This document shows positions 7,915 through 16,082 of a stretch of DNA of 22,972 bases, piece by piece. The translations under genes were made by a program, and so were the position numbers. Source of the stretch: Nitrospira sp. UBA2083 (GTDB lineage Bacteria; Nitrospirota; Nitrospiria; Nitrospirales; Nitrospiraceae). The notes below the pieces were generated by a model. It ran no database searches. It was not told the origin of the DNA and saw only the letters and a list, made by a program, of their open reading frames with translations. Positions within the stretch are counted from its first letter, which is position 1. Each line of letters begins with the position of its first letter. The stretch lies in NCBI GenBank assembly GCA_002331625.1, contig DCZN01000134.1, forward strand, positions 2,550-25,521, written 5' to 3'.

Positions 7915-8628
7915 ATGATGGCCCGTCTGAAGAAATCGCGAGCAAAACTTTCCCCAGCACATCTCAGCGCTTCGGTCGTCACGACGCTGAAGGAAGAGAT
8001 CGTCTACTGGCACTACCTGCCGGACCATCGGTTGACCGAAGACGCATTGTGCAAGCGGTTCAAGGTGAGCCGAAGTCCGATTCGTGAGGCGCTCCGTGTC
8101 TTGACCTCCGATGGCTTCATCAAAAAGCTGCCGAATCGAAGTTATGTCGTGAAGCAGTACAGCGTGGAGGAGATCGAAGAGCTGTACGAAGTGCGCCTCG
8201 CCCTGGAACTCTATACCGTGGAGCGCTTAGCCCGCAAGGACTTGCCGATGCAGGATCAGAGCGAGCTTGAGGACCTCAAGCACACCTGGGCGGCACTTCA
8301 GAAGGAATCGTCGAAAAAGCCAGAAGAATTTGCCATCCTGGATACCCTCTTTCACGATACACTCGCCCGCACCTTGGGAAATACGTCGATTCTCCGGACC
8401 ATCCGAACTATCAATGAACGGCTGACCTTGTTTCGAATGCTGGATTTTGAAAGCCCAGAGCGGGCGGAAAGGACATGCCGCCAACATCTGGAAATTCTGA
8501 ATCGGATTATGGCCAAGGATGTAACGGGTGCGCGCCACGCCATGCAGGAGAATATCGAATCCGGACGGAACACTATTCAGGCAACGATCAAGGATGCGCT
8601 GGCTAGAGCGTATAGAAGAACAACGTAA
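7915..8628 (+). CDS. GntR-family (FadR/FCD) transcriptional regulator, copy 1
   Basis: The 237-residue product has a winged helix at about residues 22-85 (LTEDALCKRFKVSRSPIREALRVL, then GFIKKLPNRSYVV) and an all-helical FCD ligand domain from about residue 90 (EEIEELYEVRLALE). FCD regulators of this type bind a carboxylate metabolite, often with a metal held by one Asp and three His. Here Asp and His of LDTLFH and the His of RQHLEIL are present, but the last expected His position reads Asn (MQENI). It is a close paralogue of the regulator at 8928-9641: about 43 of 58 residues of the DNA-binding region are identical by eye. An ATG at 7918 is an alternative start and is better spaced from AAGGA at 7909-7913. 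It likely controls the ureide genes downstream. Confidence 0.9.
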   Translation: MMARLKKSRAKLSPAHLSASVVTTLKEEIVYWHYLPDHRLTEDALCKRFKVSRSPIREALRVLTSDGFIKKLPNRSYVVKQYSVEEIEELYEVRLALELYTVERLARKDLPMQDQSELEDLKHTWAALQKESSKKPEEFAILDTLFHDTLARTLGNTSILRTIRTINERLTLFRMLDFESPERAERTCRQHLEILNRIMAKDVTGARHAMQENIESGRNTIQATIKDALARAYRRTT

Positions 8629-8840
8629 TGAGCGCAGGGGACAGTGGACAATGGATTGTCCGCCGTTGACCTCCAGCCAATCCTCTTCCTATGCACTGCC
8701 TCTTGCGATCTGCCTCGCTACGTTGCACTTCGATCTACCCACACCTCGCCTGATCCATCCGATGCCGCCGTGCCGAAACGGGGGGATTCCCTCGCCCGTC
8801 TAGGTAGCGACCCTTCGCTTCATTAGACTTGGTACGCGAG
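8629..8840. other. Intergenic spacer with a short hairpin
   Basis: No gene is supported between the first regulator and the operator at 8841. Just after the stop, GGACAA (8646-8651) and TTGTCC (8656-8661) form a perfect 6-bp stem with a TGGA loop, extendable by one T-G and one G-C pair. There is no T-run after it, so it is at best an atypical terminator. The remaining bases show no coding pattern I trust. Confidence 0.35.
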
Positions 8841-8852
8841 ATTGTATACAAT
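8841..8852. promoter_or_regulatory. Probable GntR operator, site 1
   Basis: ATTGTATACAAT is a perfect 12-bp palindrome with the GT...AC half-site pattern typical of GntR-family operators. It lies 75 bp before the ATG of the second regulator and contains TATACA/TACAAT, which could also be the -10 hexamer, so binding would block RNA polymerase. The core TTGTATACAA recurs at 10744-10753 before allF. Autoregulation of the second regulator together with allH is the likely function. Confidence 0.65.
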
Positions 8853-8927
8853 TCTACCCACCTGTTTTTCGTGGCCGAAACCTGATGACCAACACTAGCG
8901 GATCCCCTGAATCGGATACCGCAAATT

Positions 8928-9641
8928 ATGATCACCAGACACAGCCGGATAGTAAGAAAAGAACAGTCCAACCTGAGTTCGTCGATTGTGTCTACCCTAA
9001 AAGATCAGATCATTCACTGGCACTACCCGCCTGAACATCGATTGACGGAAGCTGAACTCTGCAAGAAATTTGACGTGAGTCGGAGTCCAGTACGGGAAGC
9101 CCTCCGCGTCTTGGCGTCAGACGGTTTCCTGAAAAAATTACCGAATCGAGGCTATGTCGTCAGGCAGTACAATACCGGAGAAATCGAAGAACTGTACGAG
9201 GTGCGCTTGGCGTTGGAACTCTATGCCGTTGAGCGCTTAGCAACCAAGGGGCCTTACAACAAAGCAGATAAGGAAGCCATCGAGAGACTCAAGAAAACAT
9301 GGACGGGACTGTTGAATGGATCTTCCAAGAAAGCCGAGGAGCTTGCCAGACTGGATACCCTGTTTCATGAGGCGCTCGCTCATGCCTTAGGCAACAGACC
9401 TCTCTTGCAACACCTCCGGGCCATTAATGAGCGATTGATGCTTTTTCGAATGATCGATTTCGCTAAGGCAGATCGGGTTGAAAGCACATGCCGTCAACAT
9501 CTGGACATCTTGAATTGCATCGCAGCCAGGGATACACGGGGAGCTCGAGCCGCCATGCAACGAAATATCAAAGAAGGACAGAATAACGTCCATGCCGCGA
9601 TTAAAGACGCACTGGCCAGAGCGTATTTGATGAGAACGTAG
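8928..9641 (+). CDS. GntR-family (FadR/FCD) transcriptional regulator, copy 2
   Basis: The 237-residue product is a full-length paralogue of the regulator at 7915-8628, with the same domain order: winged helix (LTEAELCKKFDVSRSPVREALRVL) and FCD domain (EIEELYEVRLALELYAVERL). The metal-site residues LDTLFH and RQHLDIL are kept, and again the last expected His is replaced by Asn (MQRNI). The recognition helix differs only by conservative changes (KVSRSPIREAL versus DVSRSPVREAL), so both copies may bind the same DNA site. It lies about 40 nt before allH, most likely in one transcript starting at the operator at 8841. The ribosome site before 8928 is weak. Confidence 0.9.
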   Translation: MITRHSRIVRKEQSNLSSSIVSTLKDQIIHWHYPPEHRLTEAELCKKFDVSRSPVREALRVLASDGFLKKLPNRGYVVRQYNTGEIEELYEVRLALELYAVERLATKGPYNKADKEAIERLKKTWTGLLNGSSKKAEELARLDTLFHEALAHALGNRPLLQHLRAINERLMLFRMIDFAKADRVESTCRQHLDILNCIAARDTRGARAAMQRNIKEGQNNVHAAIKDALARAYLMRT

Positions 9642-9681
9642 AGCGCTCCTTGTCATCTATCCGGACGATAGAGTGCCTGTC

Positions 9682-10659
9682 ATGCATGTCCAAGCCCTTT
9701 CCATCGGCGTTGATGTGCCGACTCATTGTTTCAGTGGGACAGTCCATAGCGTGTTTGGCCAGGCCTGCAACCTCGGGCTTGAGGCTGATGGGCTGCTCAC
9801 CCTTCTTCTCTCCCAGAAGGGCAATACTCCTCAGGGCATTCGCTTGAATGTCGCATGTCAGTCTGTCTTCCTCGATCGTCTGAGGGTCGGACAATTGGTC
9901 GCTTGCCGAGGTGGAATCATTCGAATCGACAAAGTCGACTTGTGTGTGGATTTACGAAGTGCGCGCCGCTGGCACGTGAATCTCAGAGAGTTACACATCG
10001 ATCTCCGTCAGCTGAGCCAAGCTCGGGCCTGGACGGTTGCATGGTCAGAACTGAACACGCACCACTACAGAAACGGCGGGTTGGAAATCATAGGACCCGT
10101 CTGTTCCACGAGAAGAGACCTTTCCTCGGTCGGTACCGAACCTTTTCTGCAGCGAGCAGCATCGACCGTTCCGGCACTATTGCAAGCCACAGGTACCTGT
10201 CGGCTGGAAGATGCGATGATCGCCATCCAACAACTGATTGGATGCGGGCCCGGCTTGACGCCATCGGGCGATGATTTTCTCGTGGGATACGTAGCCGGAT
10301 TATGGAGCACGGTGGGCCATGACACTTCTCGGATGAAATTTTTGACTACCCTGGGCCTCGAGCTATGCAACGTGGCACAACACACGAATGCGATTAGCTG
10401 CGCCTATCTCCGATCTGCGGCCAAGGGCAACGTCTCTGAACCAATCGCCAGATTGGCACAGCAACTCAACCAATCGAGTGGTATGAATGGAGTCCGTGCC
10501 GCCACACAAGCCGCTTTGCAGGTCGGGCATACTTCCGGCAGTAATGGCGTCTTGGGACTGTTGTTAGGCTGCATCGCTTGGCAACATCTTCCTCTTTATC
10601 TGAACTCCGACGACCTTCTGCACTCGCTTGTTCACCGTGATTCAACTACCCAGCAATGA
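9682..10659 (+). CDS. allH: DUF2877 protein, AllH-type subunit of oxamic transcarbamylase
   Basis: The 325-residue product belongs to DUF2877, the family of E. coli YlbF (now AllH). Visible hallmarks are the N-terminal GTVHSVFGQACNL stretch and the strongly conserved glycine-rich LIGCGPGLTPSGDDFLVGY near residues 200-218. In E. coli the FdrA, YlbE and YlbF proteins together are reported to form oxamic transcarbamylase, which converts oxalurate and phosphate to oxamate and carbamoyl phosphate. The two partner subunits follow at 10963 and 12519, so the set is complete here. A GTG at 9673 is an alternative start; I prefer the ATG at 9682 because the conserved family begins right after it. A 303-bp gap with an operator separates it from allF. 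Confidence 0.85.
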   Translation: MHVQALSIGVDVPTHCFSGTVHSVFGQACNLGLEADGLLTLLLSQKGNTPQGIRLNVACQSVFLDRLRVGQLVACRGGIIRIDKVDLCVDLRSARRWHVNLRELHIDLRQLSQARAWTVAWSELNTHHYRNGGLEIIGPVCSTRRDLSSVGTEPFLQRAASTVPALLQATGTCRLEDAMIAIQQLIGCGPGLTPSGDDFLVGYVAGLWSTVGHDTSRMKFLTTLGLELCNVAQHTNAISCAYLRSAAKGNVSEPIARLAQQLNQSSGMNGVRAATQAALQVGHTSGSNGVLGLLLGCIAWQHLPLYLNSDDLLHSLVHRDSTTQQ

Positions 10660-10962
10660 AACCCTATTAAAAAAACGGCGGGATGATTCTTGATTCCGAG
10701 GCTAACTGAATGTGTAACTCGAATGTCAGTTTTGCCCTTGATTTTGTATACAATATTGTGTTCAAGTTAATGAGGTACGTTTCTACAAAATCCAGTTGCT
10801 CGGTATTACTTCGAACGATTGGCTCTCTACTTTTACACGAGGCATCACGCTGCAAGATTTGACGTTCGCCACATAAGCCATCGGCGGGACGTTCTCCCAC
10901 CCGTCTGACGTTGAACACCACACGCCGGTCAGGGTGACGACTTCACCGGGGAGACCATAGAC
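10660..10962. other. 303-bp regulatory gap upstream of allF
   Basis: This stretch lies between allH and allF and has no plus-strand gene. It starts AT-rich and contains the second TTGTATACAA operator (10744-10753). The second half (about 10850-10962) is GC-richer. On the minus strand there is an open frame from a TTG at 10989 to a stop at 10783 (68 codons). Its composition looks protein-like, with a VTLTGVWCSTSDGWENVPP stretch, but it overlaps the allF start and I recognise no family. The long leader before allF may carry additional control. Confidence 0.4.
10744..10753. promoter_or_regulatory. Probable GntR operator, site 2
   Basis: TTGTATACAA is a perfect 10-bp palindrome, identical to the core of the site at 8841-8852. 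It lies 209 bp before the allF start, in a non-coding gap at the head of the long catabolic operon. It overlaps candidate -10 hexamers (TATACA at 10747, TACAAT at 10749). Two identical sites placed before the two transcription units of the same locus support a shared GntR operator. Confidence 0.65.
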
Positions 10963-12522
10963 GTGGCCAGGGCGACCAGAATTATCCAAAATTTCTACCG
11001 TGATTCCGTCTCACTGATGCAGCTGTCCTCGTCATTCGCGAAGCTGCCCGGTGTGGAACAGGCCTCGGCCGTGATGGCCTCCGCCAACAACATCAGCCTC
11101 CTCCAAGAAGCTGGCTTGCTGACCGAACCGGTTCAAGCCTCCGCCAACGACCTCTTGATCGCCCTGCAAGGAGAAGAAGCCGACACGCTGGAATCAGCCC
11201 TCACTGCGGCGGAATCCGCGCTGAAAGAACCCTCCCCTTCGTCAACCGGCAACGAGACGTCATGCGACATGGCTCCCCGCAGCATCGAGATGGGACTCGG
11301 AAACCTCATTGGCGCCAACCTCGCCTTGATTTCCACCCCTGGCGAGTATGCAGCGTCGGAAGGGTTCAAGGCTTTGAGGCTCGGCCTCAATGTCATGCTC
11401 TTCAGCGATAACGTCGAGCTCAAGGACGAGATCGCACTTAAACAGTTCGCCCAAGAGCATGATCTCATTGTGATGGGCCCGGACTGCGGAACCGCTATTC
11501 TCAACGGCATCCCGCTTGCGTTCGCCAATGTGGTGCGCCGCGGAGTTATCGGTGTCGTCGGCGCATCGGGCACAGGCCTCCAGCAAGTCACATGCTTGAT
11601 CGACCGATGGGGCAGCGGCATCTCGCAGGCGATCGGAACTGGGGGACACGATCTGCATCGCGATGTCGGTGGTATTTCGATGCTCCAGGGTTTGAAGGCC
11701 CTGGCTGCAGATCCCTCTACCTCCGTCATCGTGTTGATCTCCAAACCTCCTGCCCCAGAGGTGGCCGCAAAGGTCCTGGAGGCAGCTCAAGCGGCAGGGA
11801 AACCGGTGATCGTCAATTTTCTTGGTGCCGATCCCGACCGGGTAAGACGGGAGAATGTTTATCCCGCTATGACGCTCGAGGACGCAGCTGCGGCAGCGGT
11901 AGCACTCGCCAACGGCAGAACCCCCGACATCAAGAAAGCGAGTGTGCCCCCTCTTCCCATGACACCTCTTGCCCCGGGGCAGCGCTACATTCGAGGTCTC
12001 TATAGCGGCGGCACCTTTTGCTATGAGGCGTCGCTCCTTCTCAAGAAAGAATTGGGGCAGATCAATTCCAACACGCCAGTGGAACCAGGAGACCGTTTGG
12101 GTGATGTCTGGACCAGCCGAAAGCATACAGTTATTGACCTGGGCGACGATCTCTTCACTCGTGGGCGGCCTCATCCCATGATCGACCACCGGCTCAGAAA
12201 TGAGCGACTGATCAAGGAAGCAAATGACCCCGATGTGGCGGTGATCCTGTTGGACATTGTCCTTGGCTACGGATCTCACCCAGACCCTGCCGCTGAAATG
12301 GTCCCGGCGATTCAGAAAGCCCGCAATCTCGCCATCAAAGCAGGCAGGCACCTCGTCATCGTAGGATTTGTCTGCGGCACCGCTGCAGACCCCCAAAATC
12401 TGTCCAGACAGGAAACGGCCCTTCGGGAGGCTGGGGTGACCCTTGCGGAAAGCAACGCTCAAGCTGTGCGTATGGCTGTATCTGTAGCGCTGGAGGCTGC
12501 TGCCGTCGGAGAACGACCATGA
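10963..12522 (+). CDS. allF: FdrA/AllF-type subunit of oxamic transcarbamylase
   Basis: The 519-residue product is an FdrA-family protein, related in fold to the acyl-CoA/succinyl-CoA synthetase alpha subunit. The family N-terminus is clear (IIQNFYRDSVSLMQLSS, GVEQASAVMAS). So is the Rossmann part with VGASGTGLQQVTCLID and SGISQAIGTGGHDLH, and the later DPQNLSRQETAL segment. In E. coli the orthologue is one of three subunits reported to make oxamic transcarbamylase. The start is a GTG at 10963, the only start codon between the upstream in-frame stop (10912) and the conserved region, with GGGGAG 9 nt before it. The stop overlaps the ATG of allG by ATGA at 12519-12522, indicating coupled synthesis of the two subunits. 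Confidence 0.9.
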   Translation: MARATRIIQNFYRDSVSLMQLSSSFAKLPGVEQASAVMASANNISLLQEAGLLTEPVQASANDLLIALQGEEADTLESALTAAESALKEPSPSSTGNETSCDMAPRSIEMGLGNLIGANLALISTPGEYAASEGFKALRLGLNVMLFSDNVELKDEIALKQFAQEHDLIVMGPDCGTAILNGIPLAFANVVRRGVIGVVGASGTGLQQVTCLIDRWGSGISQAIGTGGHDLHRDVGGISMLQGLKALAADPSTSVIVLISKPPAPEVAAKVLEAAQAAGKPVIVNFLGADPDRVRRENVYPAMTLEDAAAAAVALANGRTPDIKKASVPPLPMTPLAPGQRYIRGLYSGGTFCYEASLLLKKELGQINSNTPVEPGDRLGDVWTSRKHTVIDLGDDLFTRGRPHPMIDHRLRNERLIKEANDPDVAVILLDIVLGYGSHPDPAAEMVPAIQKARNLAIKAGRHLVIVGFVCGTAADPQNLSRQETALREAGVTLAESNAQAVRMAVSVALEAAAVGERP

Positions 12523-13931
12523 TCCAGGTTCTGTTTCAACAGAAGCTTCAAATCTTGAATGTCGGCTTGTCTTCCTTTGCTGATTCGATCGCGCGTGCGG
12601 GCGGCTCAGTGCTGCAGATTGAATGGGTCCCTCCCGCACAGGGGCAGCCGGAGATTGGTCGTGCCTTGGCGCGGTTGGTCAACCTGCTCCCCGTTGAAAT
12701 CGCCAACCAGACTGCGTTCGATGCCTACCAAACGGCCCAGCCGGTGTTGAACGGCGTGAGCAGTGCCGGTCAGGTCCTGCCGAACATGGCAGAGCGGATG
12801 ATCCTGCACAGTGGTCCTCCCATTGCGTGGAGAGAGATGTGCGGCCCCATGAAAGGAGCCATCGTCGGAGCAATTCTCTATGAAGGCTGGGCAGAGAATC
12901 TCACCAAGGCGGAAGCCATGGCCTCCAGTGGGGAAATCGCGTTTGAACCTTGCCACCATCACAATGCCGTCGGACCAATGGCCGGGATCATCAGCCCATC
13001 CATGCCGGTATGGATGGTGACCAATACGACCAATGGAAATCAGGCATTCAGTAACTTTAACGAAGGCCTCGGCAAGGCGCTTCGGTTCGGCGCCAATGGG
13101 CCGGACGTGATCAGCCGTCTTAAATGGATGGGGCAGGTGCTCGCACCAGCTCTGCGAACCGGTGTCGAGCTCCTAGGCGGGGTAAACCTCAAGCCCATGA
13201 TGGCGCAGGCCCTCCACATGGGCGATGAGGTACATAATCGCAACGCCGCTGCTTCCTCGCTGTTCCTCAAACGCCTCATTTCAGCACTGTTGAAGACACG
13301 TACCACCGCCACAGACATCGCGGCGGTTGTCGAATTCATCGCCGGTAACGACCACTTCTTTTTGAATCTCTCCATGGCGGCTTGCAAAGCCATGCTCGAC
13401 GCAGCTCACGGCGTTCCAGGCAGCAGTATGGTCACGGCCATGGCCCGTAACGGAGTTGAGTTCGGCATCAGAGTCAGTGGCACCGGTGACCGGTGGTTTA
13501 CCGCAGAGGCCCCGGTCGTGAACGGCTTGTTCTTCCCCGGCTATACCACGGCCGATGCAGCACCTGATTTGGGAGACAGTGCCATCACCGAAACCGCCGG
13601 AGTCGGTGGTTTCGCCATGGCCGCCTCTCCCGCCATCGTCAAGTTCGTTGGCGGTACGCCGCAAGACGCGATCGACAACACCATGGCCATGACCCACATC
13701 ACCCTTGGCCGCAACAATGCCTTCACGTTGCCGTCGCTGAATTTTGCCGGTTCACCGGCCGGGATCGACATCCGAAAAGTTGTCGACACAGGGATCCAGC
13801 CAATCATCAATACGGGTATCGCCCACCGAGAGGCCGGGATCGGCCAGATCGGGGCCGGAATCACGCGTGCGCCGCTCGCGTGTTTCACCCAGGCAGTTTC
13901 CGCGCTGGCGAATACCGTTGCCAGTGGGTAG
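12519..13931 (+). CDS. allG: DUF1116 protein, AllG-type subunit of oxamic transcarbamylase
   Basis: The 470-residue product belongs to DUF1116, the family of E. coli YlbE (AllG). Conserved pieces include the CGPMKGAIVGAILYEGWA stretch near residue 107, the GEIAFEPCHHHNAVGPMAGIISPSMP segment (given here in two parts: EIAFEPCHHHNAVG and PMAGIISPS) and the C-terminal AGIGQIGAGITRAPLACF. It should act in the cytoplasm with AllF and AllH to transfer a carbamoyl group from a ureide to phosphate. The His-rich CHHH cluster is a candidate catalytic or metal-binding site. It is coupled to allF by a 4-nt ATGA overlap, and carbamate kinase follows 19 nt downstream. The gene is complete and shows no damage. 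Confidence 0.88.
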   Translation: MIQVLFQQKLQILNVGLSSFADSIARAGGSVLQIEWVPPAQGQPEIGRALARLVNLLPVEIANQTAFDAYQTAQPVLNGVSSAGQVLPNMAERMILHSGPPIAWREMCGPMKGAIVGAILYEGWAENLTKAEAMASSGEIAFEPCHHHNAVGPMAGIISPSMPVWMVTNTTNGNQAFSNFNEGLGKALRFGANGPDVISRLKWMGQVLAPALRTGVELLGGVNLKPMMAQALHMGDEVHNRNAAASSLFLKRLISALLKTRTTATDIAAVVEFIAGNDHFFLNLSMAACKAMLDAAHGVPGSSMVTAMARNGVEFGIRVSGTGDRWFTAEAPVVNGLFFPGYTTADAAPDLGDSAITETAGVGGFAMAASPAIVKFVGGTPQDAIDNTMAMTHITLGRNNAFTLPSLNFAGSPAGIDIRKVVDTGIQPIINTGIAHREAGIGQIGAGITRAPLACFTQAVSALANTVASG

Positions 13932-13950
13932 TGACCGGGAGGAATTTCTC

Positions 13951-14931
13951 GTGAGCGCCACACACAAGCTCGCTGTCGTTGCAGTCGGTGGCAACGCCTT
14001 GATTCGTGACAAGTATCACGAATCGATTCCCGATCAAAGCCGCGAAGCCGCGATGACATCCCACCATATAGCCGACATGATCGCCGGGGGATGGAACGTC
14101 GTGATCACTCATGGGACCGGCCCCCAGGTCGGCTTCATCCTGCGCCGTTCCGAACTGGCCCTGGAGGAAGTCCCTCCTGTGCCGATGGATTATGCCGACG
14201 CCGATTTGCAGGGCGGCATCGGCTACATGTTTCTCAAAGCCCTCTACAATGAATTTCGTAACCGCCAGATCGATCGCAAGGCCGTTGCCATCGTGACCCA
14301 AACCTTGGTCGACCGCAATGATCCGGCCTTTGCCGACCCATCCAAGCCCATCGGGTCACACATGAACGAACAGACAGCGCAACGGCTTGCATCCCGACAG
14401 GGATGGATCGTCAAGGAAGACGCAGGTCGTGGATGGCGGCGGGTGGTACCCTCTCCACTTCCCAAGACCATCGTGGAACTTGCAGCCATCAAATCCTTGG
14501 CTCAGGCTGGATTCGTGGTCATCGCCTGTGGAGGCGGTGGCATTCCGGTCGTTGAGGATGAGGCCGGAAACCTGAACGGTGTAGAAGCGGTCATTGATAA
14601 AGACCTGGCATCGAGCCTGCTGGCTCGCGGCATCGGCGCCGACTTATTGATGGTGTCCACCGGCGTGGAAAAAGTGGCGATCAATTTCAACACACCCACT
14701 CAGCACTGGCTGGATCGCATGACGGTCGGAGAGGCAAAGAGGCACTATGCAGACAATCAATTCGACAAGGGGAGCATGGGACCGAAGATTCAAGCCCTGA
14801 TCGAATTTCTCGAAGGAGGAGGGCAGACGGGATTGATTACCAATCCTGAGAACATCGGTCGCGCGCTGGCTGGTCAGACCGGCACATTCATCGTTCGGGA
14901 AGGTGTCCCAACGTTCACCTCTCACCATTAA
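13951..14931 (+). CDS. arcC: Carbamate kinase (AllK/ArcC type)
   Basis: The 326-residue product is a carbamate kinase of the amino-acid kinase fold. Motifs are VVAVGGNALIRD at the start, ITHGTGPQVGFIL, the substrate loop with VVPSPLPKTIVEL, VIACGGGGIPVV, the conserved VEAVIDKDLASSLLA and the C-terminal KIQALIEFLEGGG. In catabolism it converts carbamoyl phosphate and ADP to carbamate (then ammonia and CO2) and ATP. The frame is open further upstream, but GTG at 13951 has GGAGG at 13939-13943 and gives the correct family N-terminus. Its place directly after the transcarbamylase subunits matches the E. coli allantoin system, in which the transcarbamylase product is used for ATP synthesis. Arginine deiminase and ornithine transcarbamylase genes are absent, so an arginine role is unlikely. 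Confidence 0.95.
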   Translation: MSATHKLAVVAVGGNALIRDKYHESIPDQSREAAMTSHHIADMIAGGWNVVITHGTGPQVGFILRRSELALEEVPPVPMDYADADLQGGIGYMFLKALYNEFRNRQIDRKAVAIVTQTLVDRNDPAFADPSKPIGSHMNEQTAQRLASRQGWIVKEDAGRGWRRVVPSPLPKTIVELAAIKSLAQAGFVVIACGGGGIPVVEDEAGNLNGVEAVIDKDLASSLLARGIGADLLMVSTGVEKVAINFNTPTQHWLDRMTVGEAKRHYADNQFDKGSMGPKIQALIEFLEGGGQTGLITNPENIGRALAGQTGTFIVREGVPTFTSHH

Positions 14932-14940
14932 GGAGGCCAT

Positions 14941-16074
14941 ATGGCTGCATCACCTAAACTGACGAGACGCCAGCTACTGAAAGGAACTGCAGCTGCCGGC
15001 GCCCTGGGAATGTTGGGTAGCTTGAACTGGACCGGCCAAGCCTGGGCGGCAGACAAGGTCAAGATGGGTTTCATTTTTGTGGGGCCACGAGACGATTACG
15101 GGTACAATCAGGCGCACTTCGAGGGTAAATCGGCGGTGGCCAAGCTCGACTGGGTGAAGGCCTTCGACGAGGAAAAAGTTCCGGAGACCATCGAGGTTCA
15201 AAAAACCATGGAAAGCATGGTCAAACTGGACGGAGCCCAGGTGCTCTTCCCCACCTCGTTCGGGTATTTCGATCCCCACATTCTCAAGGTCGCCCCTCAA
15301 TTCCCTCATATTCAGTTTCTGCATTGCGGTGGGCTGTATCAGGAAGGAAAGCATCCCAAGAACGTCGGCAGCTACTTCGGCTATATCGACGAATCGCAAT
15401 ATATAGCCGGCATTGTGGCGGGTGGGATGAGCAAGACTGGGAAGTTGGGGTTTGTCGCAGCTAAACCGATCCCGCAAGTATTGCGTAATATCAACAACTA
15501 TACGCTCGGCGCCCGCAGCATCAAGCCGAATACGACCGTCAATGTGATCTTCACCGGCGACTGGTCTCTCCCGGTTCGTGAGGCAGAGGCCACGAACAGC
15601 TTAGTCGACCAAGGGATTGATGTCGTCACCTGCCATGTGGACAGTCCCAAGGTCGTCATCACGACCAGCGAAAAACGCGGCATCTACTGCACCGGTTACC
15701 ACTGTAACCAGTCCAAGCTTGCGCCCAAAGGTTATCTCACAGGAGCCGAATGGAATTGGGCCAAGGTTTACATGGACTACGCCGAGATGATCCGCAAAGG
15801 ACAGCCGATTCCTCATCTGGTCCGAGGTGGCTTGAAAGAAGGGCTCGTGCGCGTGTCCGATTACAATCAGGTGGTGACCGAAGCTGTCCGCAAACAAGCC
15901 GACGAGGCCAAAGCGAAATTCATGAGCGGCCAGATGGTCGTGTACAAGGGCCCGATCAAGGACAATACTGGTCGCGTTGTCATTGCAGCTGGGAAGGAAC
16001 ACGTCCAAACGGATATCTGGCTGGAAAGTACGGATTGGTTGGTCGAGGGCGTTGTCGGTTCGACGAAGTCGTGA
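14941..16074 (+). CDS. BMP-family ABC transporter substrate-binding protein (Tat-exported)
   Basis: The 377-residue product is a periplasmic binding protein of the BMP/PnrA family, whose characterised members bind purine nucleosides and similar small polar compounds. It has a Tat signal (TRRQLLKGTAAAGALG, cleavage near AWA-AD) and family patterns such as FIFVGPRDDYGYNQAHFEG, VQVLFPTSFGYFDP-like strands, GSYFGYIDESQYIAGIVAG and GKLGFVAAKPIP. The ribosome site AAGGAGG lies just before the ATG at 14941, and carbamate kinase ends 9 nt upstream. Together with the permeases and ATPase downstream it makes a complete importer. The gene neighbourhood suggests the ligand is a ureide (biuret, triuret, oxalurate or a purine breakdown product), but specificity cannot be read from the sequence. 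Confidence 0.92.
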   Translation: MAASPKLTRRQLLKGTAAAGALGMLGSLNWTGQAWAADKVKMGFIFVGPRDDYGYNQAHFEGKSAVAKLDWVKAFDEEKVPETIEVQKTMESMVKLDGAQVLFPTSFGYFDPHILKVAPQFPHIQFLHCGGLYQEGKHPKNVGSYFGYIDESQYIAGIVAGGMSKTGKLGFVAAKPIPQVLRNINNYTLGARSIKPNTTVNVIFTGDWSLPVREAEATNSLVDQGIDVVTCHVDSPKVVITTSEKRGIYCTGYHCNQSKLAPKGYLTGAEWNWAKVYMDYAEMIRKGQPIPHLVRGGLKEGLVRVSDYNQVVTEAVRKQADEAKAKFMSGQMVVYKGPIKDNTGRVVIAAGKEHVQTDIWLESTDWLVEGVVGSTKS

Positions 16075-16082
16075 GCCTTGGC

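Noticed and set aside
8646..8661. Hairpin after the first GntR gene as intrinsic terminator
   Set aside because: The stem is only 6-8 bp and no T-run follows, so I list it only as a structure.
11133..11744. A 203-codon antisense frame inside allF
   Set aside because: Low-complexity Ser/Pro/Ala-rich translation typical of an antisense shadow; no family match.
11260..12639. A 459-codon open frame antisense to allF
   Set aside because: It mirrors the codon pattern of allF and allG on the other strand, has no recognisable domain and no ribosome site. The plus-strand genes are clearly real.
13951..14931. Arginine deiminase pathway operon
   Set aside because: Carbamate kinase is present, but arginine deiminase and ornithine transcarbamylase are not; the neighbouring FdrA-type proteins point to ureide breakdown.
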